Positions 10,600 through 23,233 of a stretch of 64,000 bases of DNA are shown piece after piece. The stretch's first letter is position 1, and each line of letters begins with the position of its first letter. The notes beneath the pieces are model-generated. The model searched no databases. It was not told the origin of the DNA and saw only the letters and a program-made list of their open reading frames with translations. The position numbers and the translations under genes were made by a program. The DNA is from Prostheceraeus crozeri (lineage: Eukaryota; Platyhelminthes; Polycladida; Euryleptidae), in NCBI GenBank assembly GCA_907163375.1, contig CAJQUW010015381.1:259352-323351 (forward strand). Direction: 5' to 3'.

Positions 10600-13119
10600 C
10601 AGTCATCATCAGTTAGGTGCTGCTTGCTTCTTCCTTCTCCAGCCTGGCTTCCTTCTCTTTCAGCTTCTCGGTTTTCTTTGTGATTTTCTGTGATCGCATA
10701 TTCTCTGAAATCATTTTTCTGCTGTTCTTCACTTTCTTTTTCAACCAACTATCGCTTCTTTCTCTCCTCTTCCCTTCGCCATTGCTCGTCTTCCAAGCGC
10801 ATCCTATAGCTCCTATGAGCTTGTCTACCCAGACGGATGAATTCATTAAAGTTGGAATTCGCATCCGGTTTGCCTACATGTGAGCGAATTCCTGACGTTG
10901 TTGCCCAAATGCCGTTGATGGTCGATTCTCTCAAGCATGGTCGCTGAGACGTCACACAGGGGTCTCACTCCAAAATTTTGGATTTTTTGCCACTTTTTTG
11001 CTGGGTGGCAAAAAATTTTTTGCCTCTTATTTTTCTTCTAAAATGGAGAAAAATAAATGACTTGAGTGAATAGTGCACCATGAAGTATTCACCACGATAC
11101 AATCGACCTTTTTCTTTTCAGGATGCAGTCCTTATATGATACTTATACGATTTTTTCGAGTACCTATCGTCCACTGAAAACATTCGTCTTAGGTTAAGTA
11201 GTCCTTAATTGCAAGTTATTTTCCCAGTAACGTTTTAGCATTGACCTAGCTACGGAAGTCAAATGCAAGACGAGTTAAATTGTTCAACCTAAGTACAAAT
11301 GCTATTTAAGTCATTCGAGATTTAAGCCTTATCGAGATTTGATGAGGACAGAATCCGAAAATATCGAAGTAATCAGTGACTGAAATGAAAGCATGCAGCA
11401 AAATTACGTGCTGAATTTTAGATTGCTAGAAATTTCCACTACACCATTTAAGAATTAGACCACAGAGATATCAATAAGAAAATAATTACTGATGATACTA
11501 GCAAAAATCCCAGATTTTTTGCCATTTTTTACCATTCTTTACATTTTTTTGCTATTTTTTGATTTTTTGCCGAGTTAGACCTCTGGTCACATCGTTCCCA
11601 CAGATGGAGAAGGTCCTCTCCACCTCACTGTTTCCGAGAGACAGTGATAGCACCTTTTTCCCGAGATTTCCCAACTGCTTCTACTTTGGCTTCCCTAGAC
11701 TGTTCTTCGCTTTGAAAATCCCCGCCCAGTCAACACTCGTCACAGCTTCGGTACTGGTGATGTCATCCACCATGTAGAGCCTCCATTCGTCCACGAGTTG
11801 ATCACAAACAACATCTCTACCAATCGATTTTGCCAGCCTGCGAAATGCGTCGACTCACCGAACACATTTCTTTTCTGGTTGGAAAACTGATGTATCGCGT
11901 ATGATTGGGTTCGTCAGGGGCAGTACCTTTTGTAGATAGACGATGATTGTGATGTAGAATTTCTGAAACCCCGGGAGAATTTGGTGCTACAAACCTTGGT
12001 TCAATTTCATCAAACAGTCTCGTGTACAGTCGCTGATTCCCATTTCCTTCAACTCAAGTTGATTTTCAATCAGGCAGACGTTGATGTCCTTCACGCTTTG
12101 GTTTGAACTCGTTGCTTGACTTTTCATTATTCTATTTATCACTACCTGAAGAAATTCAACCATTCGATCGTGGAGAACATGGATCATTGTTTGCCATGAC
12201 TGAAGTGGTATCACGACGTCATCAAATGTGGTCGCCGCAAAGGAAAGAAAAATCAATAATGTCACCATCGTCGGTTGTTGCAATTATGTTTTTTGATTTT
12301 GATATATCGTGTTTTCTTCATGTCATCCGGCAGATTCTTGGGAATAGACGATGATGCACTACCTAACGAACTCCCAGATTTCGAGGAGACGTGACACAGC
12401 AGGCCCTAGAGACAGCCACCTTCACTCAGCGACTTCTCTTTCTGTACTTTCAAGCTTCACTTGCAAGTCATGCAAGTCCACCCGCCTTGGAGCCGATCCT
12501 TGAAACCAGTAAAAGATTTCATTGTTCAAATTGGTAGCGTTTGATCCGAACTCTTGCAGTCGCTTTGAGAACGAATTGTGAAATTTGTGTTAGACACATG
12601 CATCATTATCGACGAGACATGTTGCATGCGTCCGTCATTCGCTTATCCACCTTCTTCTATACTGCTTTGTTTACGTTTGGACCGTCACTACCCAGAATCA
12701 AAAGACCAGACAACTTCAACTTCGATTAAACCAATAAATTTCTCTGCAAGATCACAACTGGTAGCGTAGCCCATCAGAAAAGTTATTAAATGATGACTCA
12801 CAACCTCTTCCTTTTCTTCGGAGCAATACCTCACGTAAATTTCCATCTGCTTCTTGTTCTGTTCATCAGCTGTTTCATCATACATAATAGTGAAGTATCC
12901 ATCAGATTGACGAATTTAATTGACCATTTTGCTATGAAAATATGGCCCTGTAGCCTCGCTGATCAGATATGACACTTTTGATGAATTCATAGTAAAATTT
13001 TCTGCTTCTCCAGGAAGCATAGCTTGAAAAATGAACTTCACACCATCACAAGATGCAAAACTATAATGGGGATGAACGACTTCCATTGCCCACAGCAATT
13101 CGGCTTTTACAGTTTGCAA
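10600..13119 (-). pseudogene. hAT transposase pseudogene
   Basis: Read on the minus strand, successive fragments in changing frames follow the order of a hAT/ZBED-SCAND3-like transposase. 13119-12916: ELLWAMEVVHPHYSFASCDG then YLISEATGPYF. 12885-12688: DETADEQNKKQ with VRYCSEE and FLMGYAT (first catalytic Asp region). Then SDGPNVNK (about 12690-12665; second catalytic region). Then HKFHNSFSKRLQEFGS and GPAVSRLLEIWE. 12283-11987: HVLHDRMVEFLQ. Near 11600: SLGNSEVERTFSICG, the C-terminal dimerisation motif. Beyond the inserted element, 10955-10749: INGIWATTSGIRSHVGKPDA, then a charged coiled-coil tail. Several frame changes and stops make it non-functional. It cannot be a host gene because it sits inside paired TIRs. 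Confidence 0.75.
10961..11581. mobile_element. AT-rich insertion (MITE-like) inside the hAT element
   Basis: The hAT transposase similarity stops near 11581 and resumes below 10961, so about 620 bp is inserted. The insert begins GGTCTCACTC and ends GAGTTAGACC, a short imperfect inverted repeat (GGTCTNACTC). ATTTTTTGCCA occurs near both ends in the same orientation. There is no ORF, and no convincing target-site duplication was identified. Confidence 0.5.
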
Positions 13120-13679
13120 AGCAAATTGATAGCATCTTAGCTGGTTGGTTTGCCGAAGTCGAGGGCACGCTCTCCGATATCAGCGAAGTCTGTGAATCTC
13201 CTAACATGTCCTCCATTCGAGGTTTGTGTCCCGAAACATGGGTTCAAAACATACCTTTAATCGGTGATAATACGATATCTGAAATAGATGACCGGATTAT
13301 AATGCATGTTGAATCGCATGAAAAGTTAAGCCAGATAAATGGCTTAGGCTGTTGTCCTTTAACTTCCTTTTCGCTTCTTGCTTTGATTTCGTTCTATAGG
13401 TCGTATGACATGTAACTAGGATTTTCTTATAATGTAGATTTACTATTCAAGTTTGGCTTGAGCCAAATTTTTTAAAGAAAGGCATTAAAAGTGGCACAAA
13501 TCAAACATGAATTAAGCAAAAATTGAGATTCAATGAATTTACCATCAATCAGCCAAAAGATAGGAAGATGATTTGGAAAAAAATTCGATGAGTTTCGCAT
13601 CACTCAGCCAAAAAATAGTAAAAATAGGATTTTTGAAAAAATAGGAAATAGAGGAAAAAAAGGAGCGCTGGGAGGCCTG

Positions 13680-16600
13680 CAAAAATGAGGAATGAGAACG
13701 CAGCAACAATGAATTTAGAAAAAAAGACGGCTGCCAACCATGTATTTATTCAGAAAATATACAAAGCACTGGCAGGCAAAATTAAGATGTGCCCAAGGGT
13801 AACAAGATTACTAGGTCACAGTACCTTGAGGTGTAAAATTTTTTATACATCAATCTCTGAAATTATCATTGTGAACTAATAATGTGCTTCAATTAGCCTC
13901 ATTATTGAGATTTGTCAACTTTATTAAGCTTATGTATTTTACCGTTGCCATACAGCAAAGATTTAATGTATTGTTCGTCAACAATTAATGTGAAATATCC
14001 ACATTATTACTATATTGTGTCATAAGCAGTGATATTTTTCTGGAAAGCCTTTATTTCTGGCGAATTTTTGCAGCATTTTCATATTATTAAGTTGATTTGC
14101 AGATAAACTTATTTTCGCGAAAGTCAGCGGGAATTTGTTGAATTTTAGAATATATTAACAGAAGTGAAATCAGATTGGTAATCAGATTGATAGGTGGAAA
14201 GACTAGACTATCTAACATTAACATATGCATTTCTGCGTCCATAACAACGACCATATGATCGTCGAGGGAAATTTCAGAGTATTTAAAAGTGACATTATTT
14301 AAACTAATCCTTTTAACCATGACATAGGATTTATTTGGTAGAAATGAAACCCAATTAAGTCACTTCAGAGCGACAGTTTGCTTCATTTATTCGGTCTCTG
14401 TATTGAACAGCTAATCAAAAATTTGCGAATAAGTCATAGTTTCTCTGAATGGATGAGTTGCCTTTGACGCACATTGTCGCCTTGTTACCGTGTAGTCTCC
14501 TTTCCTGGAAAGCAAAGAAGATTATGCTGAAAAAGTACTAAAGAATCTGATACGTCGCGATTTATGTAGAATCACAGAACCTTCCAATATGGCTATGAGT
14601 GTCTCTGATTGATCTGTAGGAGTCAACCAAACATCTTTGGGCAGTTTCTTTGCGGTTCACATTTGATGCATGACATAGAGAAGATAGATGAGGGTGGAAT
14701 TTTTTTGTGTGGAGTACAATACATTTTTTGATTAATGGGCTGAAATGTATAAAGGAATAAAGGACCACATTTGGAAATGTGTCGAGAAGAGGTTGTTTCC
14801 ATATGGTTGTTTCGTTGTTTCCCAAATGCTTCCCAGTCATAATCATACTGTATGTTTGTTTCAAATCAAATAAAGATGATATAGCACAATATTCAGGTAT
14901 ACCTATCACCAGCATCCTCACACATTATCAGCACAGACATGAGAAGTCGATCACCTAACTATTCGTATTTGGATTTCATACACAATCTGATATCGATGAT
15001 CACATGCATAGACATGCATAGATTAATGGTCTTTGTCTATGATCACATGCATCGAAAAATGTTCAGTTTTCATGGCGATGGCATCACGTTAAATGGAAAT
15101 TAAATTTTAATCCAAATTCAAATTATTATGGATGTTTGATGATCATGTATTTCTTGGCGTTGTCCGCATCTGCAATAGGTCGTGACATACGGTCATCGAA
15201 AAGTCAACACTGAACTCAAGACATACATGAACTTCTGATATATTTCAAAATGGTGTTTCGTATCTGGCACGTTTTTTTGTATTTAAGTTGATGCTTTATT
15301 TGACGTCAATTACATCCTCTACCATTGTAATGGACAGGTTTCATAGCTTTTAGTCATTGACTCTCAATTGCATGGCCAGTGCAATTAAAGAAACAACATT
15401 TTGAGCCATGATCTGTATTATGTGGTTCATGATGGATATAGGTTGCAGTTTGAATGAAGCTAAATACGTTTTCACGCAACACGGTATCAACCGTCCGCCC
15501 ATTTCTTTTTTTATCTCTTTCTTTTATTTGACAAATGCACAAACAAAGTTGCCACTTGTACCGAATTTGTTGGTGGTGGCTATTGCTACTGTGTAGCAAC
15601 AGTAAGACTCCCACAGCCTAACGATTCGCATTCTTGAGCTGTCGATTCTCAATGCATGATCCGTTCTTTACATATACATAAGTGACTACATGAAATTCAC
15701 GTTTTTAGAGGAATTTCTTCTCAGAATAAATCCAATTTTTGGATAATCACATCCGAACAAAAGACGTTCGCTGAGCTGTTAATTATGACGTTCCTTAAAA
15801 AGAAATTCACTTGTGATAATCATGTATTTACTTTTCAATTACGTAATTTTAAAGCGTGAGATCACTCAAAAAATCATGCTCAGTGCTTGTAAGATCATCC
15901 AAATATCTAATCATTCTGAGAAATTCGGACAAAATGTGAGCTTCTAGTGTTTAATTATTTGAATATGAATTGCACGAAATATTCTTTGAGAATCAACAAA
16001 TCAACAATCAGAATCGTTGTGATAGCGCATACTTTGAATTTTTTGAGTGGTGACAATGGCCTGTTGGTGTCTTGTTGCCATTTAGTGATGACAAGAGTTA
16101 CTGCCTAATTGGTCTGGAGGATAATTACCGTTGCTTTATGAACAACAATCAATATAGAGGGATGAGATAGACACTGCAGTGACAGGCTCATTAGCTCATT
16201 CGAAATCAAATTCGAAAGCTTTGATTGCTTGTTGTGGTCGATGATATAGATATCAGTGAGGGCAAGCGAATGAGAGATAAGGTCTCAACCACCTTTATGT
16301 TCTTCCCAGCGTTTCCAAGCAAAGAGCTTTACAGAAAATGCAAAGTCATCACTACAGCAGCAGTTGTAGACTGCCACAAATCGAACAAAGAAAGGCATGG
16401 CGATTAATAGCTTTTGGACATCCGTTTGCTTAGAACGGTTGTGTTTGCTTTGCTTAGCTTTCAGTGTGGCAGAGGCCGGAAGCCATCTCTCTCAGAAATT
16501 AAGAAATTTGTTCCAGTGACCTATAGCACTCACACTTGTATGCCCGTACATTCTATGTCGGGATGGTGTGGTATATCTCGCAGTTTTACATGTACTTCGA

Positions 16601-18921
16601 TGTGAGACAATATTCATGTAGTATTAAGTTGATAGAATGGTTGATAAACTTCTTGCCTTTCATCGTGTAACATTTGCTTTCCATCTTCATGCGTGATACT
16701 GAACCTGCATCTTCTGTTGTAACTTTATCTACTGACGCCTAACCAGAAACGAAGGCCTCCCATTTTGTTTGGCCGAACTCGCACGGATTTCGAGAGATTT
16801 CCGAACACTTGAATATCTGTAAAATTTATCGAGGGGAAAAGTTAACAACCTGAAGAAAACTTTGCATTTTGGCCTGGGAAACATGAAGCTTGTTTTTGTA
16901 CGAACTTTTCTTTGCTGTGCAACAAAAATGTGCTCTAAGTAATTCACAAATACTTTCCCCCACCCCCTCAACAGAATTCGATCAAGGATTCGCAGGTTGA
17001 GTCACTTCGGCTTCTTTTAATATCTGCTAAACCGGGATGGGATGTGGCTCCGATGGTTTTCCTTGTTACGTTAATTTAACACTTAGTGCATTATCGATAC
17101 GCTGCTACCAGCACTGATGCACATGATTCAATCGATCACCTGATTATCACCTCCAAATTATTTTTTTAACATGATCTCAATCGCTTGTCTGAAGTTATGT
17201 ACAAAATTTACATGTAAGAGATCTGCTTCGATATCAGCGATGTCGCTTGATGTTCCTAGGTTTATTAGCAAACCGTGTTGAAAGACCTATATCATTTTGC
17301 AACTTGGTAGGCTGTTAAACTATCGATGCTGATGGATACTGGAAGTTAAACATCTCCTATATCTGTATCTCCTACATCTCCTATACTCTACTTTCGAGAT
17401 TGATTTCCACTACTACAATTTCCTCCACAGAATCTTTGTCGAAATCTCGATGAGTTGGTCTCAATCGATCGATCTCGATGATCTATCGATGGTTGGATCA
17501 AAGATGTGATTCGGTATTTCAAATCAGTTCTCTTTCAATTCGGATGCGTCATCAGGGTTGCGACTGATATTGGCGTACAACTCACATCTCAGCAGTTCAC
17601 CGATTTTCTAATTAGCCTTGGGATATCACGCTCAAAGTCGTAAGATCTGGTCTGTGTACAATCTTGCATCAAAACCTCAGATAAAATGAAGTATATCGTG
17701 AAATTCAAAACCCAGTAATTGGTGTAGTAATCATGGTTTATATTTGAATGTAAGAAAACAAGTATAATGCATATACGGAAAAGCAGGGAAGTTCTTTCGC
17801 CAATAACCACTGTCTCAACAACCTTATAATTCTTGGTGCAATCTTTCAGCAAAATCTGAAATGGAATGCGCATATTGATAATACGATGAAAACCTCATTG
17901 CAATTTATAATTCGTTTGCAAGAAGCATTCTCGAATACAATTGACTTCTCTTCTTAGGAATCGACGCTAATAATGACGCAAAGAGAAGCTAGAGATGTGA
18001 GAGAGAAGCTAGAGAGTTGTGCTAGAGAAGATACACCAAAGAGATACCAATTACACCCATCAGATCATCAACGGACAAGGTTACAGTTGCGGAGAATTTA
18101 CCCTCACTGTGCATTCGAAGGCAACACCAGAGTATTTAATTTTCCACCAAGATGACGACAAAGGGCGACAATCTCCACTATCTCACGCATAGAGTAGAGC
18201 GGTTCCGCGGATTTCCGCGGATTTGGTGAGGGAAATGGTCATTCTCGTATTTCGTGCAAATATGAAATAAGAAAATACAGGTAGGGGGTAGGAGTACCCG
18301 AAAATTATTAGGTGCCAATAAAAAACTTTTCGGTTTTGCAAGTATATACTCGTAGTTCATGTAGTGTGCAGCTTGCGTCATATGAATGTAACCTAGGACA
18401 GATATTTTATTCGTGAAAATATCATCAAACGATAATTTGTTTTAAAATATGTTGTAAGAAATTAATAATGATATTTAAACTCCCCTGCCAAACCGAATGT
18501 AAAATAATTAAATCATAAAGATAATATGATGAATTATAAGTCAAAATAAATTCTATAAACTAAATAACGCTTATAAGTTAAATTACAAATTAAATGATTA
18601 AAGCAGATTGTAAATAAATAAAAGTTGAGCGCGAGAATCATTTGAGCATATAATTAAAAACTGCAGGTTCAAAAAGTCAGGCAGGGCGGAAACACTGTTG
18701 GATAATTTGAATGGTATGCGAAACACTTTATATTTAATCAATGGATTGCGTGGAAATGGAAATAAATTAATAGCGGGGTCTGCCAGATCGTTTAATGAAA
18801 ATAATGTTTGCCTGATGAGATCAATACATCGTCCGACGGAGAATGGCAAGGAGATAATCCTGCTCCCACAGCCAATCCCACGTCAGGAAACGGAGAGGTG
18901 TTGCGAACTCACAAGAAGATA
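13680..18921. other. Five kilobases without a recognisable gene
   Basis: Only short open frames occur, none with a known domain. The minus frame 14921-14562 (119 codons) has no recognised motif, and the plus frame at 16414-16605, which looks signal-peptide-like, starts at TTG. Short direct repeats around 15000-15055 (GATCACATGCAT type) and AT-rich DNA at 18400-18600 are the only visible structure. It could be intergenic or intronic. Confidence 0.5.
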
Positions 18922-19721
18922 CAGTAGTATTCGGATAACTCGTCACCCGGATAACTCGTCATTCACACTTAACTCGTCATCGAAAAAAATCCCTTCAAAA
19001 TCTGCTATCTAACACATATATTTTACTTCGGATAATTCGTCAATATTTTTCCGTACTTGTTCAGCTTAACAGTAGGCCACTGGTTTGGGCTATCAATATC
19101 CGTGTACCAGAGAGCCGTGTACCGTAATTTGATAGTGTACATGAATTTCATTTCTTACCGACAATAAGAAAGATTAAATTATTACTGATTAACTTAGAAT
19201 TTTTAAGTAGCAGCCTACATACAGAATAACATGACACATTCAGGTAGATTCCCTCTATGGATTTCCTTATATGGAAGTGAAACGCTGAAAAATACCTTAT
19301 ATGGAATTTTGCATATTGAAAAAGTCTGCACACGAGATCATGTGACTCATTTGCATCTCAAAGGCTAGCTGAGATGATGATTCAATCAGATTACAGTCTC
19401 TAGACGATCAAAGGTAGGCCTACATGTATTTCGGTGGAAATAGAACAATACCACCATTTGTACAGTCTGTCACCGTTGTGTACAGCTGACACTGTTTACA
19501 AATAGTACTGTACTGCAAACTGTTACAAATAGTACTGTATATTCACCTACATACACGTAGTAGGAAGCTGGCTAGCAGGCAAGTTTAATGAGCCCTACAT
19601 GTACATATACACATGTGCTATCTAACAGGTTAAGCTTTGTAAATACATGCATGTACACGTACATGTATGTACGTCATGTTTGGCCGCTCCCCAGGGGTGA
19701 CGAGTTATCCGAACACTACTG
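18922..19721. mobile_element. pogo/Tigger-like MITE (800 bp)
   Basis: The left end CAGTAGTATTCGGATAACTC and the right end, inverse of CAGTAGTGTTCGGATAACTC, form TIRs of about 22 bp with one mismatch. TA target-site duplications flank it (18920-18921, 19722-19723). CAGTA..TTCGGATAAC-type ends and TA duplications are characteristic of pogo/Tigger elements. Extra GATAACTCGTCA/TAACTCGTCAT motifs follow the left end. No transposase is encoded. The same family's transposase fragment and ends recur in the duplicated units near 31.4, 45.2 and 55.9 kb. Confidence 0.8.
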
Positions 19722-21523
19722 TACATTCCTGTGGATTAATCGTGCAGTGAAACTCACACTATATAAAAACTGTAATATTTCTAACCCGGACAAGACACAC
19801 TCGGAGCTTTTGAAGAACTCATTGTTGATTTCGATTGAAGTTGTGAACTTGGTAAGTGTCTTTCTTTCTGGGAGTTTGCATGAACCGGTTCACAAGGACA
19901 GTGAAATCTATACCGGTAAAGTAAAGTAAAGTGTCGTCAAGTCCGTTTTCTTGGAAATGAGAAAATCTTGTAATGCTATTGAATGAATTCCATCTTTCCT
20001 AATTTGCTTTAAAGATAATCTTCACATTTTTTCGGGTTATATTGTGTCTCAAGGATCCTGAGCGGTTCAGGTCCAAGTGCTAGTTATCTTTAGGAGATTT
20101 CTAAAACTAAGTTGAATTTATTACTATATTGGCGAGGCACGGTTGCGGCCACGGTTTCTAGTTTTGGTACCTCCTTCAGATACATACGTATATTTGGAAG
20201 TAAAATCTTCCAAATATTACATGAATATGAATTCCTTAAGTCTCACTTTCCTTTGCAGATAATTTTTTCTATTATTTAATTATTTCTATTATTTTCTGTA
20301 GGTTGTTTTATGTAACTTGCAACAGTTTCAACAGCAAAATATGTAAATTTCCGAAAAATGTCAAATGAGGTAAAAAAAAAATCCGAGCCCACTTTTGAAA
20401 CTACATGTACATGTTGTTTGAACAATACAAACTGCTTCTATTCTACATGTATCTGAAATGTTTTCACTGTTACGCATGTAAAGAAACTTCCGCATTATTA
20501 TTAACTGTCTGTGAAGGTGCTTTTAAAGTTTAGAAATTAAAAATCACATATGAATTTTGATTATTTTCTGTTGACGAACTCGCACTTTTGAAAATTGCTT
20601 AGCCAAAATTAGATCATGAGAGCTCATTTTCCCAACAATTCATTGTCATTCATTATTCTAACCCAATTAAAATCACGTCGACTTCTACATCAATCAGCGG
20701 ACACTGATACCGCAGTTGGAATTACTGTCTGCTGAATTACATTGAAATTGCATTGACTTGAACACTGTATTATTGTCCGGAAGAAGCATTCAATGTCAAA
20801 TCTCCATTTGGGGGTAATCCTTCTCAGATATCCATGTTAAAAGCATAGATTTTCATTTAATAATCACTGCTTGCAGACATCGCCATAGACTTCATCTTCA
20901 TTGGGTTGGAATACCAAAAACTAGATTCAGCAGATTCCTTTTTAAGCAAAGTTCTCCTTACAATGGGAGGAATGCCATCAAATTCCGCTGACAGTTTCTG
21001 AAGTCATATTTCATTCATTCAATATGATAAGCAATGAAGTCATAATATCCACTTCTATCGGACAGTAAATGTAAAATTCCTCGGAATCTATGCATTTATG
21101 TCCTCTAAAAATGGATACTATTCCTATATTCGATACTCGTTTTACCCATCTTCGTTTTGACTGTGTGTGGGGGATAAAAAAAATATATATTCAACATTGC
21201 TGTTATTATTTTTGGTCGAAGCATTGAAAAGTATTTTTTGGAAAAATGTCATGTGCGAAATTATGAGATGAATGTGCATAATATTGGGAACATGCATTTA
21301 ATGTAGATGCGCGTCTGAAGTATTCATCAGCAACATCCGTCTACACATTGGAATGTGCTGCTCTAAAAAACTTCATCTAAGTGTTTATCTATCACATTTT
21401 AAATATGTTTTCCATGTTTTTGAAAATGTTTTTATGTTTTATACAATTGATGAGAATTGCGTTAGTGCTTAAGGCGAATTACATAAATACCTTCCCCGAA
21501 AGACCTAATGAATTCAACTGAAA
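19722..21523. other. No recognisable gene
   Basis: AT-rich non-coding sequence with a short GTAAA-type microsatellite near 19917-19930 (TAAAGTAAAGTAAAGTG). No domain or TIR pair seen. Confidence 0.5.
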
Positions 21524-22288
21524 GGGCGTTTCCTTTTTAAAGGTTACGATTTCGATGGAAAATAAAAAGTTTAACAATATTAAGTTCCAAAGCCACTTTT
21601 GTAGGTCAGTTTTTGATGCTGATCACGAAAATGATAATAAGAACCACAAATAATGCGTATTTCATACAATCATCGATTAATTATCGATCGAACGAATTAC
21701 ATTTGTGGTATGCAATATTTATCACTTTCTGAAGATTCCTCCTAAATGTCATATGATCATGTAACAAAGGGTATATATCAACCAATTATTGCAGATATAG
21801 TTCCTGTGAATCGATTTGATCATTGGAATCATAAAAACTAAGGTAACATACATATTTTTATTATGGCGACCGAATCACATTTTAGGTGACGATCGAATTA
21901 CACCGTTGTGGTATGATATTTTAAAGCACGTACTTCGAGTCAATTTTTTAAAAAATATATAATTGACTTTTCAGTGGAAAGTGAGAAATAGACATTTTTA
22001 CACTCAAACTGGATCATTGTTTGCGGTGAATTCAAATCATAATATTACCAAAAGTCCCTTGAAGTCAAATTACCCAGAATTTGGACATTGATTTTTTACA
22101 TTTGTAGGCTTAAAGCACTCAACAAAAGTAACTTATGTCAGTTATATGCGATAACTGATAATATTGCATGATTGCCTATGTTTCGACGATCATTCTAAAA
22201 AAAGTGATAAAATCGGTTGGATAGTTACCATGTTACAGCTAGAAGACACATTTTGTTCAAAATCGTAACCTTTAAAATGGAAACGCCC
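21524..22288. mobile_element. MITE with 32-bp inverted ends
   Basis: The ends read GGGCGTTTCCTTTTTAAAGG and, inverted at the right, GGGCGTTTCCATTTTAAAGG, continuing for about 32 bp with few mismatches (21524-21555 and 22257-22288). Internally a block with CGATCGAA..GAATTAC and GTTGTGGTATG or TTTGTGGTATG occurs twice, near 21683 and 21892, in the same orientation. No ORF. Superfamily not assigned, and no firm target-site duplication seen. Confidence 0.65.
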
Positions 22289-22689
22289 AAAACATACAAT
22301 TCTAATAAGCCAAAAAGAAATCTTGTTTTTGGGAAGTCTTTAATTAGAATGTTTAATAATAGCATTAAGTTTGATTTTCATAGAAAGTGGCTGCATTGAG
22401 TTGGTAAGAACCAAGTTTTGTTGGATAGTCAAAATTTAATACTTTTTTATACTTCGCGATGTATATGTCAATGATCTCATGGAGATCATCTTCAGACAAG
22501 ATATTTCTGGAAGGTGTCAAGCGTAAGGCTGTGTTAAAATTCCCTATTCTGTGTTTTCTTGAGATCAAGTTAATTTGGTCAAGTGCTGTAGACTGAATTT
22601 TTTTACTGAATTTTCACCCGTAGCACAGCTATGAGCCAGAAACGAAGCTAGGGGTTACTCAGTGAAAAAGTAACAAATTGTATTATTTT

Positions 22690-23230
22690 AAATGAATAAA
22701 ATGAAAAAAAACAGATCTTCTGATCTGATTAAGTTGTCCCCATCAGAAACCTGTTCGCACGCCTCTTGAAAGAATCAAGATTGTATTGGTGAGGGAAAGT
22801 GGTCTGGGGAAGCTGATTCCAAAGCTGTGCCGTGCGAACAAACAGTGACAAAGCGACTCACAGTACGTGCGCGGTCTAAGCTCACATGATAGCATGTGAG
22901 TGCATTAGCTCTGCGTGTGCTTCTGGAGAAGATCTTAGGTTTGGGTGCGCTCTCATTTACTGCAGGGCTGCTTCTACCGAAATAGTATCTGTAGAAGAGA
23001 CGGAGTGAAGCAACATCCTGTCTGACGGAGAGCAATTGCAACTTGCTAGCAAGTCTTTCACCCATGAGATTCTTAACATGTTTCTCAACCCGTTCGAGGA
23101 GGTTAAGATGCGTTTGTTGAAATATCGGGAAATCAAATTCGATGTCTGCTCTTTAATATTTAACCCTCGTCCCACTTATATTTGTGGAACGCCCTCCGTT
23201 GGGGAGTTCTACCTCTTAATAGTCCGATGA
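22690..23230 (-). mobile_element. LINE 3' end (ORF2 C-terminus)
   Basis: A 5'-truncated non-LTR retrotransposon fragment on the minus strand. It reads LLERVEKHVKNLMGERLASK, then RQDVASLRLFYRYYFGRSSP, then, after a frame change, PHQYNLDSFKRRANRFL: the widespread LINE tail 'RRDVASLCLFYRYYHG ... FP..YNL..FK.RVNR'. There is at least one frameshift, so it is dead. Its upstream end stops next to the foldback element beginning at 23234. Confidence 0.7.
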
Positions 23231-23233
23231 AGT

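Larger units (their letters stand above)
9934..13679 (-). mobile_element. hAT-superfamily DNA transposon, near full length
   Basis: Both ends are present. The left end reads CAGGCCTCCCAGCGCTCCT and the right end is its inverse, giving 19-bp terminal inverted repeats. CAAAAA flanks both sides (9928-9933 and 13680-13685), a short direct repeat compatible with a decayed target-site duplication (hAT usually makes 8 bp). Inside each end is a cluster of AGGAAAAATAGG-like subterminal motifs (about 9960-10045 and 13600-13665). The minus strand carries the broken transposase described separately, and an AT-rich insertion lies at 10961-11581. Total 3,746 bp. The identification rests on TIR form plus recognisable transposase sequence. 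Confidence 0.8.

Noticed and set aside
16414-16605. Possible small secreted Cys-containing peptide
   Set aside because: The frame starts at TTG, an in-frame stop lies just upstream and there is no ATG before the hydrophobic segment.
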